Positions 1-13,618 of a DNA stretch of 64,000 nt are shown here, piece by piece. Numbering within the stretch: position 1 is the first letter of the stretch; each line of letters opens with the position of its first letter. The translations under genes were made by a program, and so were the position numbers. The notes beneath the pieces are model-generated. The model ran no database searches. It was given only the letters and a program-made list of their open reading frames with translations, and was not told the origin of the DNA. The stretch is from Vavraia culicis subsp. floridensis (Eukaryota > Microsporidia > Pleistophoridae): assembly GCF_000192795.1 (NCBI RefSeq), contig NW_007360627.1, positions 2,398-66,397 of the forward strand, written 5' to 3'.

Positions 1-3000
1 TATCACCTTCACATAATAGAACTTACACTTCTCGTAGCACAGATCGACCCATTACTTAACCCTGCCTTATATGAACCAAATTCCTGCGGCCACAGTCAAT
101 CTCAGCATACAAAAAAACCATGAACAAGAAATACATGACAAAATGAGAGTAAAATTTTTGTCTACCTAATTTCAGTACAATCTTCATAGTGCAGATTGGG
201 CTGCTATCGAATGCGATGTGAGCATCAGACCAGTGTTTCTCAACAACGGTCCTTTTCTTATTCTCCAGGTCTGAAATCTGAATCACAGTGTTGTATACGT
301 TCGATAATAGCTATAGCGTTGAATGGAACATGTACTGACATATCGCGAAGCCATGATCAAAAATAAAATCTGCGATATCCAGACAACATGGTGTAAAAGA
401 TGACATCGAATATAGCCAGAAAATTTTATTCGTAGCAATGAACATCCACTCATGTAACTATCAGCCATGTGATGTACTCTATTCGAATCATTGAAAGATT
501 TCTCTTCTAAATATGCAGTTCTACATTCTTCAAATTGTTTATATCTGTAATCACTTTTAGTATTTATTACATTTCACCGCATGCAATCTGATCGATAAGA
601 CGAATACGCATTTGGATCTTGTGCACGTCTGGAATATGTTTGTGATTTTTGTATTGAGCATAGAAAAAACTAAAAACTCCGATCCTTGTTAGCATGCATT
701 TGCGATTCATAGTGTATCGATCGCCTCTTACAAATATAATTAAAAGAATACAATACAGGAAAAGATAACACATGTTATAAACATGGAACTTTATGGGATC
801 AGAAGGATTCGTGCTGATGATCTTTGTTTTTTGGAAAGTAGGAGACACCAAGAAATGTTCAGAGCAGACGTTGCATTCCGAATTTTATGCAGCAAATCCT
901 GACTTTGCAAAGATATATTCGTGATCGATGGGCATAACTTTCATCAAAATATTTACAAACATTATGGGTGCTACAATACAAACTCCCGCATAAATTTGAC
1001 AAATTTGTGTTAGAAGCGATTGTAACGACAAGATATATTGCTGAAAAAGTAGATAGTGAATCTAACCATAATTTGGATGTATTCGACTTTGTGGTTAGGC
1101 GTGGCTAGACACACAATACTGCACGTCCTATATCTTCTATTATGTATCAAGCAAAATTGTGTTTCTACACTTTTTTTTTTGATTGAGTGTTTGGTTGTGC
1201 ATGGCATCTTGATGGTGTCAATGTAGCGTATGACAATCATATGTGTATATATGGAGCACATTTTGGGATCGGTTTGGACGGTAAAGAAGTATCGACACAA
1301 ATGTATTACTCTGTGCCATTTGTCAACCTCTACATCCTCTCTGTTCTAAAATTGCAACATCAAACCGTTGGAGAGACAGAAAGCGTCTGGATGAAACCCC
1401 ACTCGGCTCAATTCATGTGTTTCTACCTTCGTGACATGATATCAGAAATGTTTGTCGCTCTGCACAACCGGCCTAAACCGCGAAATCGAAGAACTTGATA
1501 GCAATGTGTTGCTTGTTTCTAGACAGAAACCAACGAAATATACTGTTACAACCGTATAACCGCACTACAAGAGAACAGCCGTAAACGAGATAGTGGTTAA
1601 AGCTGCAATGTTCATCCTGATTGCAAGACATACTTTATTCACTACATTATATGGTACAAAGTTTTCAGTTATTTTGTTGTTGGTGTTTCCAGAAATAATT
1701 CCGTGACAAACAAAATGCTGATAGCTGGTACTACAGTAAGCACTGTGGTCGAGAGGATGCACAACATGTAGATAAAGCTCGCTGATGATATCTTGCTGAA
1801 AGACATGTGATGAGAACATTGTTTCAAGGGAAGACGATCAATGATATCATAATGATGAAAAGTAGCCTGTCAACAATTGACAATTTAAGCGTTTCATACG
1901 TGATAAAATCATCTATAGAACAGCATTTGTGCCATCTTCAATGACACTGTTCAAGAAGGATTCTGCGACAATGGCAGAATGTTGTGCAGCTGTCGTGCCA
2001 AAGTGTCTTCAATTATATTAAGCGAATTGCTGACACATGTATGACTCTGCTAGAACTAGATATGCCTGACACCGGATTCGTAGAGTCAAAGAAGATATGT
2101 GTTTGAAAGTTCTGTTGGTTGAGAACCCTATGAAAAACCAACCAATATTGTGTTTGTTTAACATGCATAATTTTATGATTATGTGACAGGACAAAAAGGT
2201 CAACATTTCTACGTCACTCTACAAGCACTGATGGATAAAAGGCATATCAGTCGCTGTTGCCAAACTTACATGACCGAGATAGAACGATAAGAAAGTTCTC
2301 TGAAATGTCGCAGGCACAAAGAGACCTAGTGATAAATCGTATATCTAAGGGCTATCATGACAGAGAGTTGGATAGCAGTTGTGTTTTAATATTGCGCGGA
2401 TTACTTTTTTAATTTTTGTAGCTATACTGCATATGTGCGCGAATACAAGTCTTGCCAACCACTCAATGTCGCTTCATGTGTTGGCACCTGCAGCTATAGA
2501 GCCTTATTAGCAACATAGAGGGATTGCTAACAAGAAAAAAGTCGGTTGCACATCATTGATCCGGTATGAAGATCAACTATTCTGGTTGGGTAACGTGTGA
2601 AGAGATCGGTAGATGGCTTTTGTGCGATTAAAGCGGTCAGCCGAATCAATGAACACGATGAGTACGATTTGACCCATCAGTCAAATATCACAAAGAAATA
2701 AAAACTAGTGCTGTGCTAGTTACTGCTTTCTTGGTATCGAATATTCCTACTGATGACTCCATTTGTGCCGAAGGTTCGCACAAATGTTGAACGAGCATAT
2801 CAGCGCAGAAGTGATTATGAAACATTGCATAACGCATGACTCGAATCGCTGATCCGGCTATCATGTCATTCAGGGCATGCTAGCTACTTGGTAATCGCTG
2901 CAAAATGAATTATCCTAGTCAAAGAAGAAACTGAACACCTCTTCGATATCCACACACTGATGCAATGCGCGTTTCACTCAGATATTCTATTGCAAAACTT

Positions 3001-6000
3001 AGAATGAAATATTAGGCAAGCATCAACGTTCACTGTGGTGTTTTATAACAGACCAAACAGCGTTCGTAATTTCGACTAGCTAAGTTTCATGTATTGACAT
3101 TGATTAAGTTATGATGTCTTCCAGAGATTTAAGTATTATAGCAGTTGTTCCTGGGCATCGTACTGATCTCGGTATGGCAAATATGAGATTTTTTGGCTTG
3201 CGAACAGTCGGCATAAACAGCTGGATTGTGATTTTCAAAAAATAAACAGCTCTTTGCTGCTAACCTGGTGCCAGAATGATGAACTGTACTAGCATTATGG
3301 TGTTGATAAGTAGGAGCAGCGTGATTCTGCAAACATAGAGATACAGATTCCGAGTTCGTTGGTGCTGTTTTGGTTGATAAAATTGTGGATAGCGAAATGA
3401 CACGGAGAAACGAGTGATGAACGAAGAAACATGTTGGATCGAAACCAGTCGCACTTTGTAAAAGAGTTTCGTGTCTTTTATATGAACAAGATCTTTCATG
3501 TAAATTCGCTGCTTTGAACAAGATTTTTTTGATATGCAATCTGCACTTCACAGAGCTTGATTTTTGAGAAAGTGTATATTGAATATTTGCGATGCAGGTC
3601 ATGGTTTTTTCATGGCGGAGATCGAGAAGATAGTGCCTTTGAAGGTATGTCATTCACTTTGTCGGGCATGTACAACAGTCCTTAGATAGCAGTTATGTCT
3701 CCGCGATCCAGAAATCCAAGATGTACGGGGTATTGCTGGTAGTGACATGCTGGAAAGTCCATCTGTACAGAACCTTGACCATCCGTACGATATAGAAGGC
3801 GGCCGTGAGTACAGCCACATTCACTAACCTTATTACTAGAATACGAGGACAAACCTCGACTCTGAGGTGTGGATCGACCAAGCTTATTGGAGGTGTAAGT
3901 TCCTGGCCGCGTGCGAGAATTGTATCTTGTATTGATAATCGGGAGACTGAATATAGTGGATTTGCCCGAGTGCGTCTCGAAATGGTGTTTGTGAAGAAAA
4001 TCAACAGTGCGAACATTGTATCAGCTGCTAGACACGGGTAGCGTTCTTGTCCCATGATGTGGATAGATTCTTCAGCCAGTTCTAGCAGATGATCATGTAT
4101 TTACACGCGCTGGATAGGTGGTAAAAACAGGAACATCTTTGTTTATAGTGTAGTCTTTGAGAGGTATTCCATTATCATCGCTAGCCAGCTGATAGATGAC
4201 CAAGTCGCGCTCGCGAGGGCTCGTCATACCAGCTGTAACATGCAGATCATAAATTACCAACCAGGGTTATTGCTAATTTTGAATTGATGGCCCGATTTTT
4301 TTGCACAAAAAGTTCGACCTAGAAACTGCCGGTGACTCACAGCGTGTTCCAATAAGCACATTCCTGTCACCATACAAGATATTAAAGATTTGATATGGTG
4401 GAGAGAATACACGAACTCTGTTGATCGTGCGAAAAATTGCTCAAGTTTTCAGAATATCTCTCTAATGGACAAAGCCACGGCTCTACTGAAGACTCAGATA
4501 CAACTAGATAGCTCGAAATATTCAGAAAATAATTGACAGCGGCTCTGATTGAATTGCACGCTCGATGAATGGTATGATCTGGCTGTATGTGTGGTCATAT
4601 GTTACAGTCGCTAGAGTGATTTTAATACGCACGTACAGTGGTAATGCCATGATCACGGATGATCTTGGAACCAGACTGAGAGTATACAAGAGAATCGTTG
4701 TTGAGCGGATCTAGACAATACTGAGAAAATGCACATAAAGGCGGCAAGGGTATGGCAATTCTATATTTATAAAGGAAAGATGATATTCTATAGTACTAGC
4801 GAATATTTATGCGTAGAAGAACGATATATAGAACGGACCAAGTATTTTTTAAGTTATTGAGTGGATCAACAGGCATTCCTCAGTTTATGTGATACATAAT
4901 CTTGTTTTATGTGCATAATTGTATCAGAACTGGTTAGTTTGGTAGAGTGCATGTGACTTAGGAGACGTGGAATGCATAAAGGGCGGTGGACAGGCATATT
5001 TTTTGTAACTTGAAGTATGTCACGAGCAAACCTCTGACATGGATGGAGAATGAGACTAGAAACATGATGTGTTGAATAAATGTCGGTACGCAATCATTTA
5101 GTGATCCTATGATGATTGCACGAAGAAGCACAATCAACCTGTCATTACCGTCTACACACGATGTCAGCCAAATATTTTACCTCAGTATGAAGTTATATTA
5201 ATTATTCTCGTGTCACTTGTCCAAAAGCTGTGATAAGTAAATTCTAGGACTTGTTTATCAAGCTGTGTCAAATAATAGCTTCTGCTCAAAAAATACTATA
5301 ACAGTGAAAAAAATAGTGTGATTATTTTCAAGTGCTTTTGGCCTGTAAAAACAGCCTCGACTTAACATTCTCTTGATCACTTGTCTCGCAATATTTTTTG
5401 GCATAGCAGCCAATTATTTTAGTTCCTCTGCTCAAGTATTTTTCATCAGTGTATGCACCCTTACTTCTTTTCTGTGGTGTATGTGCCCTTCTCATAAGCA
5501 TATCAAGTGTTTTACCCTTCTTGTGTTGTCTGTCGAAACAAAGCACAGTTTGAAATCTTCCCTATGGTCCCACATATTGTTTTCTACAATTCATATGCGA
5601 GCAATGCATTAACACGCTATGTACATTTATGAACATTGATCAACTGGATTGAAAGCTGGCATGATCGCTGCTTATGCCCGGAATATTTCTTGAAAACAAT
5701 CTCTTGGGCCACTCCACAGTTACTTATCGGCATGGTTCGACGCGAAACCTTACGGTGTTTTGTGGGTTAAAGCCAACGATTATCTTAGTTGGTATGCTTG
5801 TTGTTAAATATTATTGCTTAACAGAGGCGCACTTTCATTTTGATCCGCTGCAATCATTTCTGGTGTTCCAAAAGTGCAAACATGTAGCACCATTGAAGTT
5901 TGAAACCGAAAATCAACAGGTCAAATAAAGTTTTGATATGATAACATAGTGTTATTACGTATTTTTATCTTGCCCGCATCCACATTGATATATTTTCTTT

Positions 6001-9000
6001 CACACAGAGAAAATGTTTGCATCTGACTAACAGGGTATGAGCATGGTATTTTACTTGTCTTTCTGGCAAATATATTTTATATGGTTAGATTGTTGTTTCT
6101 GGACAATTCAAAGTTCATTTAGGTGTCAACTAGCATGTCGGATTTTATCTACATATTGCCTGCATTGTAATCTATAGAACATTCGAGACATCTAATTGCA
6201 TGATACCAGGCACAACACGGTTCTACTGCGGTATTACGAAAGATAATAACTAATTCGTAATAATATGCATATTTTATGATCTCTAACGCAATTGAACCAG
6301 AGCTGTGTTTAATATGTTTTATAAGGTTGATAGTTTTTAGATTTTGATCGGCAGTATCTGGTTTTCTGGGTAAGTACACATGGATTCGCTAGTGTAAATT
6401 TGAGATACGAAAATAATGGATGTAAAGCTTCATTCGCGGATTGAAATGTGTCTGCACTCGTAGTCATAATTGTGCATCAACAGAAATATAGTGTTTTTTA
6501 CGTTCTGCCCTGCATGATTTTGTGTGTGGAAATTAGTTAAACGAAAAACATGCTAGAACAAGACGAAAAACAATTATAATAACACGATTGTTAGGCTGTT
6601 GTTGCTTACGCCATCCATCGTTCAGTTTTTATACAAGTTTCTGGAAACCACGAAACATGAAGAAATTAACAGATTTTCGCACCTAATGGTAATTTAGTTA
6701 AACACATCTCAACAACGAAGAGGCATGCTACATCTTGAATACTGCCTTATCTACAGCTGCAGTCTTCCCGTGAGATGCTACAGTAAACTACAAAATTACA
6801 ACAGTCATTGGACATGAATATGCCATTAGAGAATACATATTAAAAATGCATCGAACGACAATACACTGCATAAAAAAAGTGTTGACAGGATCATGCCGAA
6901 CGGAACATATATTTTCGTCCTCGAGATGATCACATCATTTATTGCCGGTGATTCCACTATAATAATGCGCGTATGTTATTGTTGGGTAACTTCAAATTAA
7001 TTTAGCTACCCACAATGTTCCATTCGTTAATAAAAATTCTTATCTTGTCGTACGTGATGACAAGACATAATCACTATCGCCACGGGATTGTGCACGGTCA
7101 AACACTTTGCAAATCGGGCATGTTGGAAGAATCAAAAAAATTAAACATGTCTTCATTCCTGGTATCAAAAAGACTTATCGGAATATCCTGCGATAATATC
7201 GGGTCAATATCTCTGTGCGCATTATTGAATAGATAAGGCATAATCGGCAGTCTAATATCCATGTCGTGCCATATACTCTCTCCGCACACCTTTCTTTGGC
7301 ATCATATCAAATGTTTGTAAGAAATGCATTTGCTCAAGTATCTCAAAGGCAACATGTGTGTGTTATCTGCTATGCTATTATTATAAAGAATTTGGACATA
7401 CCAATCTATCCACAGATATACTCGGCAAAGTCAAACTCATCTGCTTTTGTCAGCTGTAACATGCTTGTCGACATGCTCACCAGCGACTGGGAATTGCGTG
7501 GAAATGACCTGCAAATTTTATGCATGCTTGATCCTTGCGCTGATGAGGAGATGACATGTACAACTGACAACAAACACAGTGTTCCGGAAGAAATCACCAC
7601 TTCCAAACGTCTCAGAGCTGTTCATTTGAGGAGTAACTCAACATAATCTCTGCTCAAGATGCATCACTGCTTACTTCCATCGCCAGCATTCATCATCGCT
7701 TTCATTTGGCGCATCACGTACATCGACAGGTATAAACTAGATGATCAAACTTTCGCTCGGGTAGTTCATCGCTACAATATATCTAGAGCAATACAAAGCG
7801 GTTTTGTGCTTTTTTGTACAGATCTATATGGCATACAGCACCAGCACAACAATATTCACCCAGAAAATGCTTAATGTTGTTCAGGCATGAACTAAAAAGC
7901 AGCTCTGCCTTGCGTATTTCCTGATGTCGGTCTTGCCTACAGAACAAGACTGTACCAACCGACAATCAACAGCATATCTGTTCGCTTTTTCTTCCACAAG
8001 GCATACTGGCATCGCTCTTCTGTTCTCAGTATTTGATTCAGGTCTTAGAGCGAATGCCTGTCGTTGAATATTTCCGTTAGAAGCACATGAAGATTGTCTG
8101 TCAGCACATTCTTCGTATTACTAGTGTTGTGCAAGGCTTGCTCATGTCTTTGATGATTCTCATCATGCTTTCAAAAGACATGATGGCTTTAAAACAGAAA
8201 TAAACATTTGTTGCAAGATGATCAAACACTACACAAAATGATTGAAACATTTCAACCTCACTTTTGGCATAGAAGACCGGCTACAGCAAAATGCATTGAA
8301 TAAAGACCGCCTATCAACAATTAGTTATATCATCATATTACATCATTCTTTTTCTCATCGAGTTGAACATAATAATTGTTTATTTTGGTGTGGGCACCAT
8401 TGACCACACATTCGCACCGCTTTTAACAATACCTTGTTACGCGCACAAGCAAACATTTTATTGCTCTACTGTCCAGCAAACAGACAATCATTAGAACCGC
8501 TGTTCGTGCTAGCCGAAGCATATATCATCATCAGGTTTTTTCATCGATCTCAATAGTGTGCATTATTAACACATACAAATTTATTTTCAGATGTGACATG
8601 TTTGTCTATCTGTAAGTACATGTTGATTCTATTATAGCCAATTTGCATGATTTACATGTCAGACCTGATTTATTCACAGGACACAGCTCGTCAACCGGGA
8701 ACAAACTCAATAAAAATTGCATATTTTTCCGTATGTAGCGAATTGATGCAAATTCCAAGCCACAAAAAAGCAAATTATTTCTTAATTTATGATTACAAAA
8801 GAGTTTAAGCTATCTAATTATGCATTAAAGGAGCTGAATTTTGTTTTCTTAAAATAGACTGAATGTTCTGATCTCATTTTGCATCGATAACAACGGAGAC
8901 AAATACATCATAAGAAAATTACATATCGGTTTACAATCATGTTTTATTGCCAACCCATCACGATATAGGTGTTTAAGCATTACATGGTTTATCAAGAATA

Positions 9001-10951
9001 CAGAAATGTAACAAAACAACCACAAACGGAAAGACAGAGAATAATAAGTAATATTTGCATAAACATGTGCAACAACTAGTAGCTATGGTATGAATATTAT
9101 TATCTACATTACTAAATCAAGTAAACATGGTATGCATCGACGAAGAAGGACTGAAGTGTTTCTAGCACAGCCACAAAAAGATTAATTGATGGATCAATAT
9201 TATGCAGGCAAGATGCTGTGCAAGGCTCCTCCTCGATGATGATGCAACAAATGGCACCTTCACGGTATTAAATGTCACAAGGCGAGATGAGCATCACAAA
9301 TTTTGTGTTACACTAACCGACGCCAGAACTATAAATCAGCTAAGTTACGAATATAAGGATTCGTTTATGCATATCACTGATGAACGCTCTTTTATCTACC
9401 AGCAACAAAAATCTACATCTGATCTGTAGAGTGAAGGATATAATTTGAATTGAAATTACACTGAGAACACGGCAAATGTTTGGGACAAGAACAAATTTTT
9501 GGCTTATGAACAACTGTCATGTAAAAAGTGAAATATCGACTTGTGTTCGACTTATAAGTAGGAAACCACAAAATCGAGTTTTACAGTTGTTTAAGGCTTA
9601 TATCAAGCAGAAGATGATATTGTTCTTTATTCCACTATTTAATATGTTAAATTTGCAATTTCTGAATTTGTTTCTCTTTTATGTTCCCAAATTCGTTCTT
9701 TGCATAATCCGTTTAGTAACGAATAAGTGCGCATTCATATTTTAAACCTGCTTGGTACGGTCATTATCCAAGCAGGTTGTGTTACTGAACTATACAGGTG
9801 TGAAAATATGGTGTACTCTCACAGAATGCTAGGTCAGGTTTGATACAGTGGTGATCGGGATGATACAGATGTAACAAAGAAAGAAAGGTACTGGTCATAA
9901 GTATGCATACTTCATCTCAACGAATAGCCAAATAAAATTACTAGTACGAATTGATGCTTCTTCTGATCACATTAATCGAACAGAAGAGTGATACGTAGTT
10001 TATTTAAAAGAAAATACCTCTAATGGCATGAGTGAGAGATGGTTATTGAACAAGCTTTCAAAGAAATGCCAACGGGAGTCATCAGCACGCACCACTTAAC
10101 AACATTCACCAAACAATGGCAATATATACCGTGCAAAAGCCTCTCACATAACCTTGAGGAACAGAACGAAAGAGTAAACACGTCTAAAACACGTACAACA
10201 ATACTGAAATCTCTCATGCAGATTTTTATGCACGCATCACACGGATCCACTCATTTGAACAATGACGCTGCACAGGATGTAAATCGAATGCAAGCTGCTT
10301 AGCACTGCTGTTTCAAGTTTTGTGTTCAATCACCATCCTGCACTACATACGAGCAGATTGGAATAACGGGTTAGGAATTACCAGACTTACAACACAAACG
10401 GATCGTAACAATAGAACGACGACAGTGCATCCATGAACACATTTTTGTTTCTCTGAATGTACCATTTTACAAATCTTTGCGCGTTCGTGGCAAAGCGTTT
10501 CGTTTTCTTTCATGCAATTCAAGTTGTTTGCATCATTAAGACAGGACATCATTCATAACATCGGTGTTTAAATGATACGGTCATGCGCACCACACATAAC
10601 AGTTCCCTACTAATCGTACATTCTATATTTGTAAAAGTAAATACGTGCATACCTCTAACCGCTAGTAAACATTTCTACCAAATACCCCCTTCATTTCTCA
10701 TCAGTTCACTTTTACCTATTGTGAACAGAAACATAGAACAGCGCAGTACTCATGGTTTTGACCATACCACCGCTGTTCTATCATTATTTTATGTGTTGTT
10801 CTCACCGATCTTCAATTTCAATCACCACTACCCCACCCATCTCTTCGTTCAGCCCGTATTACCATTCCATCACCGCATCATCATCCATTACTTACCGCAT
10901 CTCCTCATTCTACCCTCCATTTTTTTATTTTTTCTCAACCATCCCATTGCA
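1..10951. other. Gene-poor spacer, no supported gene
   Basis: I find no conserved gene in this long stretch. Open frames are short (at most about 174 codons), overlap each other on both strands, often begin at TTG or GTG rather than ATG, and lack the C-run that precedes starts elsewhere in the window. Local structures visible are a hairpin at 9745-9778 and an inverted repeat of 10 bases at 8142-8151 and 8174-8183. The base composition is not extremely AT-rich, so decayed coding or mobile DNA is possible, but I recognise no domain in any frame. Confidence 0.6.
9745..9778. repeat. Perfect 11-bp inverted repeat (hairpin)
   Basis: The arms AACCTGCTTGG (9745-9755) and CCAAGCAGGTT (9768-9778) are perfectly complementary around a 12-base spacer. 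The hairpin begins at the stop codon of a short ORF (9476-9745, 89 codons, hydrophobic C-terminal half) that I do not otherwise support. It could be an RNA hairpin or the end of a decayed mobile element. Confidence 0.7.
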
Positions 10952-11185
10952 ATGAACCGTGCATTACCGAAATCTTACCTAGAAAAAACAATGAACTGCG
11001 ATGTAGCGCTTTACATGCGCAAGAAAAAGAAATATTACGGCAAATTGCTCGGCATGGATGAGCACTTCAACGTGCTGTTGGATGATGCGTACGAGGAGAA
11101 TGAGGAGAACGTACGGGTGGGGGTAGGACGGGCGCTCATCAACGGAGGATCGGTAGCTGCGATTGAATTTGTTGATGATCAATAG
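10952..11185 (+). CDS. Sm-fold snRNP protein, most like SmG
   Basis: A 77-residue protein with the Sm fold. The Sm1 motif lies around residues 28-46 (YYGKLLGMDEHFNVLLDDA: the usual G-x-L-x-G-x-D-x-x-x-N pattern) and a short Sm2 strand pair near residues 60-73 (ALINGGSVAAIE, where families have IRGNSI). The YLEKTMNCDVAL start and the LDDA-E-x-N stretch resemble SmG more than LSm5 or LSm6. SmG is one of seven proteins in the heteroheptameric ring on spliceosomal snRNAs, acting in the nucleus. The frame is open 123 codons further upstream, but that extension is pyrimidine-rich and implausible; I chose the ATG at 10952 because a CCC (CATCCCATTGCAATG) sits just before it. Family assignment is firm; the SmG paralogue call is moderate. 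Confidence 0.8.
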   Translation: MNRALPKSYLEKTMNCDVALYMRKKKKYYGKLLGMDEHFNVLLDDAYEENEENVRVGVGRALINGGSVAAIEFVDDQ

Positions 11186-11612
11186 GACAGGTGCTGCTTG
11201 CGCAGTGTCAAGCCACCATGCATAAATGAACGGTACTGATCAAATCTAAAAACGGACCTGAGCGGCTATCCCGTGAATTAAAGGCAATTTGTTACTGATA
11301 CTCTTCTTTGTACGCATCTTTCCACTCATTCCTGTGAGCAAACCATGATGATCATCTTTGCGTGTTAATTCACAGTAAAAGAGCAATAGCCGTATATTTA
11401 TGTTTGGAATGGTTGTTCTTTGTCTTAGAACTGATTATCCTTCTCATCATCTCCTTTTTGCATTATCCTTCTCATTATTTCCTTTTTGCATTATAAAACC
11501 GGTAATCGCTATTAAACCCTTTCTACAACTTTTCCTTCCTGTTAATGCACAAAATTACAATTAATTGAAAACCGCTCATTTCATTCATGCACCTGTCACT
11601 CAACCCGTTTTA
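11186..11612. other. Spacer between SmG-like gene and ThrRS
   Basis: No gene seen. It contains the 28-bp tandem duplication. The last 48 bases (11565-11612) are open in frame with ThrRS but have no ATG, so I treat them as 5' untranslated. Confidence 0.5.
11434..11489. repeat. 28-bp tandem duplication
   Basis: Two adjacent 28-base copies (11434-11461 and 11462-11489), starting ATTATCCTTCTCAT and ending CCTTTTTGC, differ at two positions. They lie about 120 bases upstream of the ThrRS start, in the spacer after the SmG-like gene. Confidence 0.8.
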
Positions 11613-13618
11613 ATGATAAACTTTAAAGCACCCCTCATGACATCAAACCATCCGCAAATGCTGAACATAAAGATAAACGGCGTATCAACCGAACATGCGT
11701 TGAATGTGCGACCGTTGGATCTGTGCACAAAGGGCGACGTGGTCTGCTCGGTCGATGGAAAACTGTGCGATATGATTGTTCCAATGGCAAAGGACTGTAC
11801 GCTCAGATTTTACACTTTTAACGATAAGGCTGGCAGGGAGGTGTTCTGGCACTCATGTGCACATGTCCTGGGCGCAGCCATTCTCGAACATTGCCCGGAT
11901 GCTAGGTTGGTCAGCGGTCCACCAACCGAGAACGGATTTTACTACGATGTGGAGGTTGACAGACCGTTCACCGAAAAGGATGTACGTGATATCGAGGAGC
12001 GTGCTCAACGCATAATCAAGGAGGGAAAATCTTTTAAGCGTATTTGGATGGAAAAGGACGCATTACTGCAGTTTTATGCGCACAACGAATTTAAGCGTTA
12101 TTTTGTTGAACGAGCGACTAGTGCAAAGGATAGCTCTGCCGGTCAGAAAGACAGTGCCAATGATGATCACCCTATCGGTCATTCACATCATGCATCAATA
12201 AAGAAGGTTGCTGCTCGTGCTACGAGATGGGCACGTTCATCGATTTCTGCAACGGCCCGCACGTACACAACACGCGTGTCATAAAAACTTTTGAGATCAC
12301 AAAAATGGGTGCGTCGTATTTCCTTGGCGACAAGGACAGGCCAAGCCTGCAGAGGCTTTACGGTGTTGCGTTTCCCTCAAAGGCACAACGCAATGAGTAC
12401 TTCGCATTCATCGAAGAGGCTAAGAGGCGCAATCACAAAGTAATCGGTCAGGAGTACGATTTGTTCTGGTTCAGTGAACTGAGTCCTGGCAGCGCCTTTT
12501 TCATAGAAGGCGCGTTTATTTACAATGCATTGATGAATTTCATGCGCCGTGAGTATCGCAAGCGGAACTTCACGGAGGTGATCACACCGAACATGTTCAT
12601 GACAAAGCTGTGGGAGACGAGCGGGCACCTCCAGAACTACAAGGATGACATGTTCGTGCTCACGGTCGATAAGAACGAATGGGCGCTCAAGCCGATGAAC
12701 TGCCCCGGGCATTGCCTGCTATACGCACGCACAGCGCGCAGCTTCCGCGAGCTGCCGATCCGCATGGCCGACTTCGGCGTACTGCACCGCAACGAACTGA
12801 GCGGCACACTCAGCGGTCTCACACGTGTCAGGCGCTTCCAGCAGGATGATGCACATGTGTTCTGCTTGCTCGAACAGGTCGAGCAGGAGATTTTGCATAA
12901 TCTTGAATTCATGCGCCATATCTATGCGGTTCTTGGTTTTGAGTTCGAGCTCACACTGAGCACGCGACCGGAGAAATATCTCGGTGAGAGGAAGGACTGG
13001 GATGTTGCGGAAGAGTACCTGAGACGGGCGCTGCACACATTTGGACGTGAGTACACGGTAAATGAGGGCGATGGTGCGTTCTATGGGCCAAAGATCGATG
13101 TAATTCTCCTTGATGCACTCAAGCGGCGGCACCAGTGCGCAACCATCCAGCTCGACTTTCAACTGCCAATCCGCTTTAACCTGCAATGCAAGACGAGTGA
13201 CGGCACAGTAAGGCCTGTCATGATACACCGTGCCCTTCTCGGCAGTATTGAGCGCTTCATCGGTATACTCATTGAGAACTACGGCATAAAACTGCCGTTC
13301 TGGCTATCGCCCAGGCAGATTGCCGTTGTGCCCGTGAGCAACGCGCTGTCCGCGTATGCAAAGCACGTCCGTGACGTTCTTCTTGACTACGAAGTGCGGG
13401 TGTACGACAGCGAATTAACGCTCAGCAAAAGAATCAGGAATGCAGAAACGGATGGGTATGCCGTAGTTCTGGTGGTGGGCGAGAAGGAAAAGGAAGAGAA
13501 TGCGGTGATGGTCAGAAAGTGCAACCTTAAAATGAACCTTGACATGTTCAGAGACAAAGTGGAGAAAGGAGTGAAAGAATATGTCAAGGATATTCATGCA
13601 GTGTTGCAGGACATTTAA
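11613..13618 (+). CDS. Threonyl-tRNA synthetase, interrupted by an apparent frameshift
   Basis: Class II synthetase that charges tRNA-Thr in the cytosol. An N-terminal TGS-like domain is followed by the second additional domain with the HSCAHVLGAAILEH metal motif and FYYDVE. The catalytic core shows YLGDKDRPSLQRLYGVAFP, SPGSAFF, ALKPMNCPGHCLLY, FGVLHRNELSG, TRVRRFQQDDAH, GDGAFYGPKIDV and ATIQLDFQLPIRF, and the C-terminal anticodon-binding domain starts near WLSPRQIAVVPV. All core motifs look intact. The reading frame changes: the 5' part ends at 12284 in one frame, while the catalytic part is in the -1 frame, open from 12167. The shift must fall between 12167 and about 12226, after a low-complexity Ser/Asp/His insert and before YEMGTFIDFCNGPH. 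This could be a sequence error, a recent mutation or frameshifting. ATGs at 11613 and 11637 are both preceded by a C-run; the first is used here. Confidence 0.9.

Noticed and set aside
3129..3653. 174-codon minus-strand ORF
   Set aside because: No domain, a second minus frame is open over the same bases, and no start signal; composition looks random.
10583..10951. 123-codon N-terminal extension of the SmG-like protein
   Set aside because: Pyrimidine-rich sequence with no Sm similarity; the internal ATG has the C-run and gives the family's usual length.
12167..12226. A short spliceosomal intron explaining the ThrRS frame change
   Set aside because: No GTAAGT-like donor or clear branch/acceptor pair of suitable length is visible; a one-base change explains it more simply.
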